DNA from: Rhizophagus clarus
Lineage: Eukaryota; Glomeromycota; Glomeromycetes; Glomerales; Glomeraceae
Direction of reading: 5' to 3'
Length of the DNA stretch: 64,000 nt
NCBI GenBank assembly: GCA_015698045.1
Contig: BLAL01000324.1
Coordinates: 890,501-954,500, forward strand
Below the pieces are notes generated by a model, which searched no databases, was not told where the DNA came from, and saw nothing but the letters and a program-made list of their open reading frames with translations. A program made the position numbers and the translations under genes. This document shows, one piece after another, positions 24,001 to 33,509 of the stretch (positions are counted from its first letter, which is position 1; every line of letters begins with the position of its first letter).

Positions 24001-24137
24001 AAAAAATCTTTGAAAAAAAATAAAAAAAAATTTCTGCAGTATTGTGCAGATTTTTATCAAAATAGTACAAAAAAAAGTGGGCAATCTGCTAAAATCACAG
24101 ATCATCACAGATCTGAACTGATATAACTTTTCCAATG
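21099..24137 (-). mobile_element. 3.04-kb TIR element carrying a micro-exon array, with known empty site
   Basis: The paralogous segment at 28318-28640 reads atatttaaatccaccagtac without interruption. Copy 1 reads the same up to 21098, then holds 3039 extra bases, then resumes at 24138 with cc accagtacg. The ends are inverted repeats: left catcgggaaaaattttggtt then cacagatctgtg; right (reverse complement) cattggaaaagttatatcag then ttcagatctgtg. A 2-bp duplication (cc) flanks it. No transposase is present. The interior is an array of about 15-18 intron-like units on the minus strand (separate entry). Confidence 0.8.
21560..23760 (-). repeat. Tandem micro-exon / intron-like units
   Basis: Read on the minus strand, each unit of about 80-110 nt has a U-rich tract ending in ttttttag, an exon-like core usually 28-43 nt long (often starting tccaga, ending ttcgaag or ttcaaag), then a donor such as gtaaag or gtaaaac. 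Examples on plus coordinates are 22265-22300 and 22588-22617. One core is longer, 112 nt at 21693-21804, reading SFLDTNKRWERIKVRG then SKRKVKK and a TGA. Core lengths are not multiples of three and the frame is not kept, so a protein product is doubtful. Introns also carry aacgtta/taacgtt hairpins. No coding call is made. Confidence 0.6.
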
Positions 24138-25705
24138 CCACCAGTACGAAATCTTTGACTTTTAAATAGATGATCGTTGTTATAGAGCCTTGTGAATGCT
24201 GCCTTTCTATAAAAACAATATACCTGTATTCCAATAAGCCCAGAGAATTCATCATCTACAAAAATTAAAAAAGAAGAAACGTTAGAATATTTCTTAAAGT
24301 CAATTCTGATATTCTTCCCAAAGAAACAACATACCTGTGTCTTAAGGAATTCCATTTGCTGCAGATAAGTCATATTATGATCGATATACTTTTATTTTAT
24401 TTTACATTCGGTAAAACTCAGTAAAACAGAATAGTAAAAGTTATATCATTAGATTCAAAACACCAATGGCCCTATGATCATTTAATAAAAGGATAATTTT
24501 TTTTTAAATACACAATATATGAAAAGCACAGAATGCTTTTATAAAAGTTATTTAATAAATCATTTTAATAATGTCAAAATATTAAATTGTAAAGTCTGGT
24601 CGTACTTTTTATCTGACAACACTATGAAAAAGAAAAAAAAAAAATAATTAATTAATTAAATAAAAAAAAACAACAACGAAAAATACCTTCCCAACTCTTT
24701 CTTACCTTCATTCCAATAGTCTGGTGCTTTTCGTCTGGCAACACTACAAAAAAGAAAAAACAAACAAATAAATAAATAATTAATTAAACAAAAAACACCA
24801 TCCCAACCCTTCCTTACCTTAATTCCAATAGTCCGGTCATGCTTTTCATCTGGTAACACTACAAAAAAGAAAAAAAAACAAATAATTAATTAATTAATTA
24901 AAAAAAAATGACAAAAAACACCTCCCTCAACCCTCCCTTACTTTAATTCCAATAGTCCAGTCATGCTTTTCGTCTAACAACACTACAAAAAAGAAAAAAC
25001 AAACAAATAAATAATTAATTAATTAAACAAAAAACACCACCCCAACCCTTCCTTACCTTAATTCCAATAGTCTGGTCATGCTTTTTGTCTGGCAACACTA
25101 CAAAAAAGAAAAAACAAACAAAAAAATAATTAATTAATTAAACAAAAAACACCACCCCAACCCTTCCTTACCTTAATTCCAATAGTCTGGTCATGCTTTT
25201 TGTCTGGCAACACTACAAAAAAGAAAAAAAAAATAATAATTAATTAATTAAATAAAAAAAACCAATGAAAAACACCTCCTTACCTTAATTCCAAAAGTCT
25301 GGTTATGTTTTTCGTCTGGCAACACTACAAAAAAAGAAAAAAAAAATAATTAATTAATTAAATAAAAAAACTAATGAAAAACACCTCTCCCAACTCTTCC
25401 TTACCTTAATTCCAAAAGTCCGGTCACATTTTTCATTTGGCAATGCTACAAAAAAAGAAAAAAAAAATAATTAATTAAAAAAAACAACAACGAAAAACAC
25501 CACCCAACCCTCCCTTACCTTAATTCTAATAGTCTGGTCATGCTTTTCATCTGGCAATACTACAAAAAAGAAAAAAAAAATAATTATTTTTTTAAATTGT
25601 TTTTTATCTAAATGTAATAAATTCAAAAAAAAACCTGTTTACCAAATAATCAGATTATAATACCAGTTATACCAGTTCAAAACTAGATAAAGTGCATGTG
25701 ATATA
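24138..25705. repeat. Segmental duplicate, copy 1, right block
   Basis: Matches 28395-30665 with large copy-number differences inside the 41-nt micro-exon array. It ends at gcatgtgatatataac, after which copy 1 and copy 2 diverge. Where the copies differ, copy 1 often has TG or CA where copy 2 has CG (for example acctgtgtctta against acccgcgtctca). Confidence 0.9.
24590..25575 (-). repeat. Array of 41-nt micro-exons, copy 1, nine units
   Basis: On the minus strand each unit reads ttttttgtag, then a core starting tgttgcc and ending ggaattaag, then the donor gtaagg and a T-rich intron of about 70-90 nt. Seven complete cores are exactly 41 nt, one is 38 nt, and the first lacks its normal donor end. 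The last lies at 25519-25559. In one frame the core reads LPDEKHDRTIGIK, but 41 nt does not preserve frame on joining, and the other two frames contain stops. Confidence 0.7.
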
Positions 25706-25890
25706 TAACTAAAGCTTCGAACAGTTCCGGTTTGAACTGGGAACTGAACCAGATCTAGACCAAAAATCTGGTTCAGTTCTAAATAATTTTAATCTGAAAT
25801 TTTCGGTTTGGTTCTGGTTCAGTTCAGTTTTTTTTAATAATCTAAACCAGAACCCAAACTGGGAACTGGTAGAACTGATCAAAAAAAAAC
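25706..25890. repeat. Self-complementary GAACTGAACCAG-type repeat
   Basis: Begins taaagcttcgaacagttcc and is rich in gaactgaaccag and its complement ctggttcagttc, so it can fold on itself. A related sequence in the opposite orientation ends at 32891 (gttcagagcttta). Both are bordered by tatataac (25698-25705 and 32892-32899). It is either one end of a large element or a separate MITE. Confidence 0.5.
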
Positions 25891-26455
25891 ATTTTTTAGT
25901 TTGTTTTAATAAAAATATTCTTAAATTTCTTTTTAGTTCTTTTTAATAAAAAATTAATAATACTTGATAAATAATTACTTTTTTTCTTTTAAATCATTTT
26001 GATGATAATAAAATATTTAAAAAATGTTTTGTTAGTAAAAAAATGGTAATAAACTTGAATAACTTATTTTTTAATTCTTTTTAATAAAAAAATGTTAAGG
26101 GCTGTTTCTTTTAATTTGTTTTAATAAAAGGAATGCTAGGAAACTTTTTTTATTATTTTGATAATGAAATATAAATACTTTTTTTTTTTAATTCATTTTA
26201 ATAAAAAAAAAAGTTAGCCGTAACTTTTGGGCGTTAGTTTAGCGATTCCAATCACGTGATTCAATAAAATTTTTTTATACGGAATTTGATCTACATATTA
26301 TTTTTTAACTTCAATGTTTTCACAAACCAGTAATTTTTATAATAAATTGTATTGAGCTAAAGTTGAGTTAAAATCCAATTTATTAATTTAACGTTTTACG
26401 TAAAATGTTGTCAAACATTTATTTTTTAATAGGAATAATATAAAGAAAAATAACC
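25891..26455. other. Degenerate TTTTAATAAAA repeats
   Basis: Loosely repeated ttttaataaaa and ttcttttaat motifs; no gene seen. Confidence 0.4.
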
Positions 26456-27300
26456 TAATAATAATAAAAAAAAAGGTGAGTTACAATAAAAAAAAGCAAG
26501 GAACAAAGAGGTGATTGAAAAAGAATAAGAAGGAATGAAAAAGGAAAAAAAACAAAGGGAACAAAAAGGAATAAGAAGAACAAAGGGGAGGTGAAGGAAA
26601 TGAAAAGAATGAAAAAGGCAAAAAGGAATGATGAATAAGAGGAGCAAAAAGGTACAAAAGGGTAAGGGAGAAGCAAAGAAGAATGAAAAAGATGAAAGGA
26701 GAACAAAAAATGAAAAAAATTAAAAGTGGGACAAAAAGGAATAGGAAAAATGATAGGAAGATGAAAAAGAAGTGAAACCAATGAGAAGACAAAAGAATGG
26801 AAAAAACACGAAAAGGAAGGAAAAAATGAAGAAGGAACGAGGAAAAAAAAATTAAAAGAGAGATGAAAAGAAGGGGAAAATGATAGGGAAATGAAAGAAA
26901 AGAAAGGGGAAAGAATGGGAAATGAAAAAAAAGGAAGGTGGAAAGAATGGGGAAATAAAAAAGAAAAAGAAATGATGGAAAACAAAATGAAAGGGAAAAA
27001 TAAAAAGGAAACAAAAAGAAAGGAAGAAACAAAGAGAGGATGAAAAGAAAATGAAAAAATGAAGAGGAGACGAAAAGAAAGTGGAAAAAACGAAGAGAAG
27101 ATGAAAAGAAAGTGGAAGAAATGAATAAGGGATGAAAAGAAAATGGAAGAAACGAATATGGGATGAAAAAAATAGAAGAAAAGAAGAGGGGCAAAAAGAA
27201 AATGAAAAAACGAAGAAGGGGCAAAAAAAAAGAAAAAAAAAAGAAAGGGAGGAAATTAGTAAAAACTGAAATGTAATAAGCAAAAATAAAAATAAAAAAA
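26456..27300 (-). repeat. Purine-rich (minus strand: pyrimidine-rich) tract
   Basis: About 850 nt of gaatgaaaaagg and ggaagaaaatgaaa type sequence. All three minus-strand frames stay open for long stretches and give Phe/Leu/Ser-only ORFs up to 279 codons, which is what a pyrimidine-only strand always does; they are not called. It lies directly downstream, on the minus strand, of the micro-exon at 27324-27363, so it could be a long polypyrimidine-rich intron, like the CT-rich tracts at 31.2-32.05 and 34.0-34.9 kb. Confidence 0.75.
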
Positions 27301-27854
27301 AATAAAATAAAATAAAACATACCTTAATTGCAAAACCAGAAGAACCAAAGAACCTGAAAAACCTAAAAAAAATGAAATAAAGTTAGCAAAGAACAAGTTG
27401 TATGTAAGAAACAAAAATAAAAAAGAAAAAACATACCTTTGACTAGCGAAGGGTTTAAAGAAAAATATTAAATACGATTATCTAATAAAAAGTAAAATAG
27501 TAAAACGTTGATTAATTGTTTAATAAATAAAAAACTGTTAAACATTTTTTAAAATTGTTTTAATAAACTGTTAAAAAAGAAACTTCTTTATTTATCGCTC
27601 ATTTTTTCAAAATTGTTTTAATAATAAACAAGTTTTTAATGATATTTAATAATAAAAAACAGTTAAAAAAAGAAATGGTAAAATGTTAAAAAAAAAACGT
27701 TTAATAAATAATTAAACCGTTAAAAAAATTCTTAAAACATTTTTATTTAATTGTCTAATAATAAATCGTTAAAAAAAATAGTTTTTTAATCTTTTAATAA
27801 TAAAAACTGTTAAAAAAAGGCGTTTTTTCATCGGTTTAATAATAAATTGTTAAA
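27301..27854 (-). other. Micro-exon-like units and degenerate hairpin repeats
   Basis: On the minus strand a 40-nt core at 27324-27363 (ends ggttttgcaattaag) is bordered by ttttttag and gtatgt, and a second donor-ended piece lies at about 27440-27464. Bases 27480-27850 hold degenerate aaaaacggtt/aacgttttt repeats resembling the hairpin arrays. Confidence 0.4.
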
Positions 27855-30665
27855 ACATATGCGCTGATCCTTGGAATTAGCTTAAATTAAGAATTTTTAA
27901 TAAAAAATTAGTAAACAGTGCAAAATACGATTGTGTTACACATTCATCTTATCAATCTTATGTAGAATAATCGGAAAATAAAAAAATTTTTTACAACTCA
28001 TACTTAAAAATTAAAATAATAATAACTTTTTATAACCCATCAACTATTTTAAGAACCCATCACTTTTTACACCAGTTGCAAATAAAAGTTTTATGAATAC
28101 AATTGTAGTTATTTGCAATTGTTAATGGTATTATTTATTCTCCAAAAGCTTTTTATTGATGTAAAATAATTAAATAAGGCAGCAAAAATAACTGGGTTTC
28201 ATATAAATTTGCTATCATATTTAAAGAATTTTGAAAATAAAGAAATAACCAAAATTTTCATTATCTTTTAATAATTTTTAATTTTAAAAATTGTTTTTAA
28301 AATATGGAGACAAAGAATCTTCCTTTATATCATTTACTGACGATGATTTTAAAATTCATTTAACCGACATTGAAATCTCATGATATTTAAATCCACCAGT
28401 ACGAAAGCTTTGACTTTTAAATAGATGATCGTTGTTACAGAGCCTTGCGAACGCCGCCTTTCTACAAAAACAATATACCTGTATCCCAATAAGCCCAGAG
28501 AACTCATCACCTACAAAAATTAAAAAAGAAGAAACGTTAGAACATTTCTTAAAGTCAATTCCGATATTCTTCCCAAAGAAACAACATACCCGCGTCTCAA
28601 GGAATTCCATTTGCTGCAGATAAGTCATATTATGATCGATATACTTTTATTTTATTTTACATTCGGTAAAACTTGGTAAAACAGAATAGTAAAAGTTATA
28701 TCATTAGATTCAGAACACCAATGGCCTTATGATCATTAAATAAAAGGATAATTTTTTTTTAAATACACAATATATGAAAGGCACAGAATGCTTTTATAAA
28801 AGTTATTTAACAAATCGTTTTAATAATGTCAAAATATTAAATTGTGAAGTCCGGTCGTGCTTTTCGTCTGGTAACACTACAAAAAAGAAAGAATAAAAAT
28901 AAATAATTAATTAATTAAAAAAAAACCAACGAAAAACACCACCCCAACCTTCCCTTACCTTAATTGTCCTTAATTCCAAAAGTCCGGTCATGCTTTTCGT
29001 CCGGCAACACTACAAAAAAAAAAAAATTAATAATTAATTAAAAAAACAACGAAAAACACCTCCCCAACCCTCCCTTACCTTAATTGTCCTTAATTCCAAA
29101 AGTCCGGTCGTGCTTTTTATCCGGCAATACTACAAAAAGAAAAAAAATAAACAAATAATTAATTAATTAAAAAAAATAACGAAAACACCACCCCAACCAT
29201 CCCTTACCTTAATTGTCCTTAATTCCAAAAGTCCGGTCGTGCTTTTCGTCCGGCAACACTACAAAAAAGAAAAAAAAAGCAAATAAATAATTAATTAAAA
29301 AAAGCAAATAAATAAATAATTAATTAAACAAAAAACACCACCCAACCCTCCCTTACCTTAATTTCAAAAGTCCGGTCATGCTTTTCGTCCAGCAACACTA
29401 CAAAAAAGAAAAAAAAAGCAAATAAATAATTAATTAAAAAAAGCAAATAAATAAATAATTAATTAAACAAAAAACACCACCCAACCCTCCCTTATCTTAA
29501 TTTCAAAAGTCCGGTTATGCTTTTCGTCCGGCAACACTACAAAAAAGAAAAAAAAAGCAAATAAATAATTAATTAAAAAAAGCAAATAAATAAATAATTA
29601 ATTAAACAAAAAACACCACCCAACCCTTCCTTACCTTAATTCCAATAGTCCGGTCATGCTTTTCGTCCGGCAACACTACAAAAAAGAAAAAAAAAACAAA
29701 TAATTAATTAATTAATTAAAAAAAAAACAACAAAAAACACCTCCCCCAACCCTTCCTTACTTTAATTCCAATAGTCCGGTCGTGCTTTTCGTCCGACAAC
29801 ACTACAAAAAAGAAAAAACAAACAAAAAAATAATTAATTAATTAAACAAAAAACACCACCCCAACCCTCCCTTACCTTAATTCCAATAGTCCGGTCGTGC
29901 TTTTCATCCGGCAACACTACAAAAAAGAAAAAAAAAATAATAATTAATTAATTAAATAAAAAAAACCAACGAAAAACACCTCCTTACCTTAATTCCAAAA
30001 GTCCGGTCATGTTTTTTGTCCGGCAACACTACAAAAAAGAAAAAACAAACAAAAAAATAAATAATTAATTAATTAAAAAAAAACAACAAAAAACACCTCC
30101 TCCAACCCTCCCTTACCTTAATTCCAATAGTCCGGTCGTACTTTTCGTCCGGCAACACTACAAAAAAGAAAAAAAAATAATAATTAATTAATTAAATAAA
30201 AAAAAACCAACGAAAAACACCTCCTTACCTTAATTCCAAAAGTCTGGTCATGTTTTTCGTCCGGCAACACTACAAAAAAGAAAAAAAAAAATAATTAATT
30301 AATTAAATAAAAAAACCAATGAAAAACACCTCCCCCAACCCTTCCTTACCTTAATTCCAAAAGTCCGGTCATATTTTTCGTCCGGCAACACTACAAAAAA
30401 AGAAAAAAAAATAATAAATAATTAATTAATTAAAAAAAACAACAATGAAAAACACCACCCCAACCCTCCCTTACCTTAATTCCAATAGTCCGGTCATGCT
30501 TTTCGTCCGGTAATACTACAAAAAAGAAAAAAAAAAAAATTATTTTTTTAAATTGTTTTTTATCTAAATGTAATAAATTCAAAAAAAAAAACCTGTTTAC
30601 CCAAATAATTGGATCATAATACCGGTTACACCAGTTCAAAACTAGATAAAGTGCATGTGATATAT
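27855..30665. repeat. Segmental duplicate, copy 2 (uninterrupted)
   Basis: Collinear with copy 1 (17662-18128, 21022-21098, 24138-25705) but lacking the 2.9-kb block and the 3.04-kb TIR element. It keeps more CpG than copy 1. It ends at gcatgtgatatataac and passes directly into the 30666 segment. Confidence 0.9.
28840..30530 (-). repeat. Array of 41- or 51-nt micro-exons, copy 2, fourteen units
   Basis: Fourteen units of the same kind as at 24590. Ten cores are exactly 41 nt (last at 30475-30515), three are 51 nt with a duplicated ggacaattaag-type end (first at 28959-29009), and the first is partial. Acceptor gtag is kept in every unit, and donor gt in all complete units but one (near 29496 it reads gataag). 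Intron lengths vary freely while core lengths do not. The duplicated core codes LPDEKHDRTIGIK in one frame only. Whether it is transcribed or spliced cannot be told from sequence. Confidence 0.7.
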
Positions 30666-30737
30666 AACATATTCCTTTTTTATATCAACTCATGAGATAA
30701 GCTTATCGTAAATGGCAAGCGATATTGCCTTTTATGT

Positions 30738-30745
30738 TATAAATA
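30738..30745 (+). promoter_or_regulatory. TATA-box-like element of copy A
   Basis: tataaata about 300 nt upstream of the ATG at 31041, conserved in copy B (about 33582). It is the best TATA match nearby, but AT-rich DNA makes chance matches common. Confidence 0.3.
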
Positions 30746-31040
30746 GATAATCAATGCTAGTAGTTTTGTTCAGACTTCAGATTTTTATTTTGGCGGAAGG
30801 GAAATTTTTTTTAAAAAAATATATCGTTTTTTTTAAGTGAAATTTTTTTTTAAAAAAAATGTCGTTTTTTTTAAGGGAAATTTTTTTTTAAAAAATAAAA
30901 AATCATTTTTTTTTAAGGGAAATTTTTTTTAAAAAAATAAAAAATCATTTGTTTTATGATAAGGGAATTTTTTTTTTAAAAAATAAAAAAATAATTTTTT
31001 TTTTCAAAAATTATAAACCACAATTTAAATTTTTTAGTTA

Positions 31041-31276
31041 ATGGCGTTATCTTTAGCTTCGGGATTAAATACTATAACAGGTAAGTTTTTTTTGCTTTTA
31101 TTCTCCTTTCTTTTGTCTCTTATTAACTTGTTCTTTTTTTTAGGCATGGCTGTTTTTATCCATTTCGGAAATTCAAGGTGAGTTTTAATTTCTTCTCCTT
31201 TTTTTTGTTTTCTTTTCATTCTTTCCCTTGTTCTTTTACTAAACTTTTTGTCTTTTTAGATGTGTACCATATGAGT
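31041..31276 (+). CDS. Possible 30-residue micro-exon ORF (copy A)
   Basis: Three short exons (31041-31080, 31144-31177, 31260-31276 to the stop) joined at good GT-AG sites give a 30-codon ORF with a hydrophobic middle (ITGMAVFIHF). In copy B the exon-1 donor gtaagt has become ataagt, so the same product cannot be made there. The ORF may be real or may only be a leader of a longer transcript. Low confidence as a protein. Confidence 0.25.
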
Positions 31277-32537
31277 GAAAATTCAAGTAAGTCTCTTACG
31301 TCTCTTCTCCTGTTGTTTTATTTTTCTTTTAAGATGATATTAACCGTTTTCTTTCTTTTTTTTTCTATGGGTGGGTGTTCTGGCTTTTCTTTCATTTTTT
31401 TCCCCTTTATTTCTCTTCTTTTCGTGGTTTTTTCATTTCTTTTTTTCATTATTCCTTTCGTTTCTTCTATGGTTCTTTCATTGATCTTTTGTGGTTCTTT
31501 TGTTATTCCTTTCATTGATCTTTTATTCCTTTCATCATTGTTTCTTTTATTGCTTTTTTGGTTTATTTCATTGATCTTTGATTTCTTTCGTTGCTTTTTT
31601 TTTGTTTTTTTCATTGATCCTTGGTTTCTTTCATTACTTTTTTCGTTTCTTTCATTGATCTTTGGTCTCTTTTCAATGATCTTTGGTTTCTTTCATTGAT
31701 CTTTGACTTCTTTTGTTGCTTTTTTTTGTTCCCTTTATTGATTTTCATTCCTCCTTTGCTTCCTTTCATTCTCTTTCATTCCTCTTATTTTTTTTTCATT
31801 TGCCATTTGCTTCTTTTATTCCTTTTATTTTTTTCATTCTCTTTATTCCTTTTCATTCCCTTTCATTTTCTCATTCATTTTCATTCTTTTTTTGTTTCAT
31901 TCATTCTTTTTCACTATCCTTTACCTTTTTTGTTCCTTCCTCATTTCTCTTTGATCATCTTTACTTCCCTTTATCCCTTTTCATTTATCTCTTCTTTCCT
32001 TTATTCTTTCTTTGTCCTTTCTTCCTGTATTTTCCATTTTTTCTTATATATTGCAGTGTATGTGCAATTAATACAGCATTATAACATTAATATTACAGTT
32101 AAAATTATGCAATTGTGGCTTAATTTTTTTATAAAATCATGTATACAGTGTGGTGTAATTTTTTTTCTTTGAATTAAAATATAGTTTTTTTCATACAATT
32201 TCCTTTTTATTAATTTATAGTGATATTAATTATTATTCAACAAATTATTAAGTGTGAAATTGTTTTTGTAATTATAAATTTAATGATTGTGGTGTTAAAG
32301 TTTTTTTTCTTTTTTGTTTAACTAATTATCATTACTATTATATTACCAGTTACGGTATATTAATTCTAGCCGAAATTATGTTAATTCTGGCCAAAATTAA
32401 AATTGTGCTAAATTGCACTTTTTAAAAATTGTACGCATTTTTTTAGATCACAATATTGCATATCTTTAACTTTTATAATACATTGTATAATAAAATTTAA
32501 CATATTTGGATGATGAAACAAATCCGCCGATATGAAT

Positions 32538-33509
32538 GGTTTTTATTTAATCAATGATAAATTGTCAAAGAAAAAATGGTTTTTTTAATAAAATGTTTAA
32601 AAAAACGCGTTTTTTTAGTTGTTTTAAAGTAAACATTTTTATTTAAAATCAATTTTAATTTATACGGGAGGTGTAAAAAATTTTCTAAAAAAAAAAATCA
32701 AAAAAATCGAATATCTGATAGTGATTATAGATCATCTAGAACTGAATCGAATTCAGTTCAGTTCAGATTATAAGTTCAATTCCGATTCCAGTTCAGTTTT
32801 TTGATTTTGATCTGAACCAGAACTGAACTGAATTCTGGTTTGGACCCAGTTCCTTGCTAAAACTGAACCAAACTGACCCGTTCAGAGCTTTATATATAAC
32901 ATTGTTATCTTGGCAAATGTAAAGGACTGAAACTTTACACGATACCCAAAATAACAGGAGTTTAACTCTGGTAAGAATTTTAACACGTGATATGATAAAT
33001 TCTGAAGGCAAACGTTTATAATAAAATAAGATAAGAATAATAAAGTTTATTAAGAAATAAAGAAATACGTTATAACTTTAGTTAATGGATTGATTCTTTT
33101 GTTGGCAAGAATAACCCAAAGAAATTATCTTTTGTTGCAGATAAAATCTTAGTAATAACTAAAGAAATAAAATACAAAGATAAAAGTTAAATAACCAACT
33201 ACTACAACTCTCCTTTACCTACAACTCATTCAATCACTATATATAATAAAATAATAATAACAAAAATATAATAAATAAAATATATAATATAAATATAACA
33301 AATAAAATAAATCTAACAAATATAATAAATTATATTAATCATATTAATCAGATTGATCATATTATTATGATCATCATGATTATTATGATTATTACAACTA
33401 TTATGATCGTCCTAACTATTACAACTATTACGACTATTATAACTATTACGACTATTATGATTATTGCAATTATTATAACTATTATGATCAAGCAATTTTT
33501 AACTTCAAC
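32538..33509. other. Spacer between copies A and B with repeats
   Basis: Bases about 32690-32891 are a self-complementary gaactgaacc-type repeat ending gttcagagcttta, inverted relative to 25706. Bases 33240-33357 are AT-rich with aataaaataa motifs. Bases 33358-33490 are an attacgacta/ttattatgat microsatellite-like tract whose ORF is an artefact. No gene. Confidence 0.55.

Larger units (their letters stand above)
30666..32537 (+). repeat. 1.87-kb duplicate, copy A, with a small intron-rich gene-like unit
   Basis: Closely similar to 33510-35379. It contains a TATA-like element, T/A tracts, an ATG at 31041, micro-exons 31041-31080, 31144-31177 and 31260-31286 bounded by gtaagt, gtgagt and ttttag signals, a CT-rich tract to about 32050, and a last acceptor atattgcag at about 32056. 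Joined, exons 1-3 encode 30 residues (MALSLASGLNTITGMAVFIH, then ten more); skipping the 34-nt exon 2 leaves the frame open instead. Long plus-strand ORFs across the CT-rich tract are composition artefacts. Function unknown. Confidence 0.6.

Noticed and set aside
26426-27320. Minus-strand ORFs up to 279 codons made of Phe, Leu, Ser and Pro
   Set aside because: A strand of almost only pyrimidines has no stop codons in any frame; all three frames are open and the peptides are low complexity.
28840-30530. Regular repeats as a CRISPR array
   Set aside because: The spacers are themselves similar A/T-rich tracts, unit features match splice sites, and all context is eukaryotic.
31178-32172. Plus-strand Phe-rich ORFs in copy A (and the equivalents at 34022-35095)
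   Set aside because: Same pyrimidine-tract artefact; they start inside introns by splice consensus.
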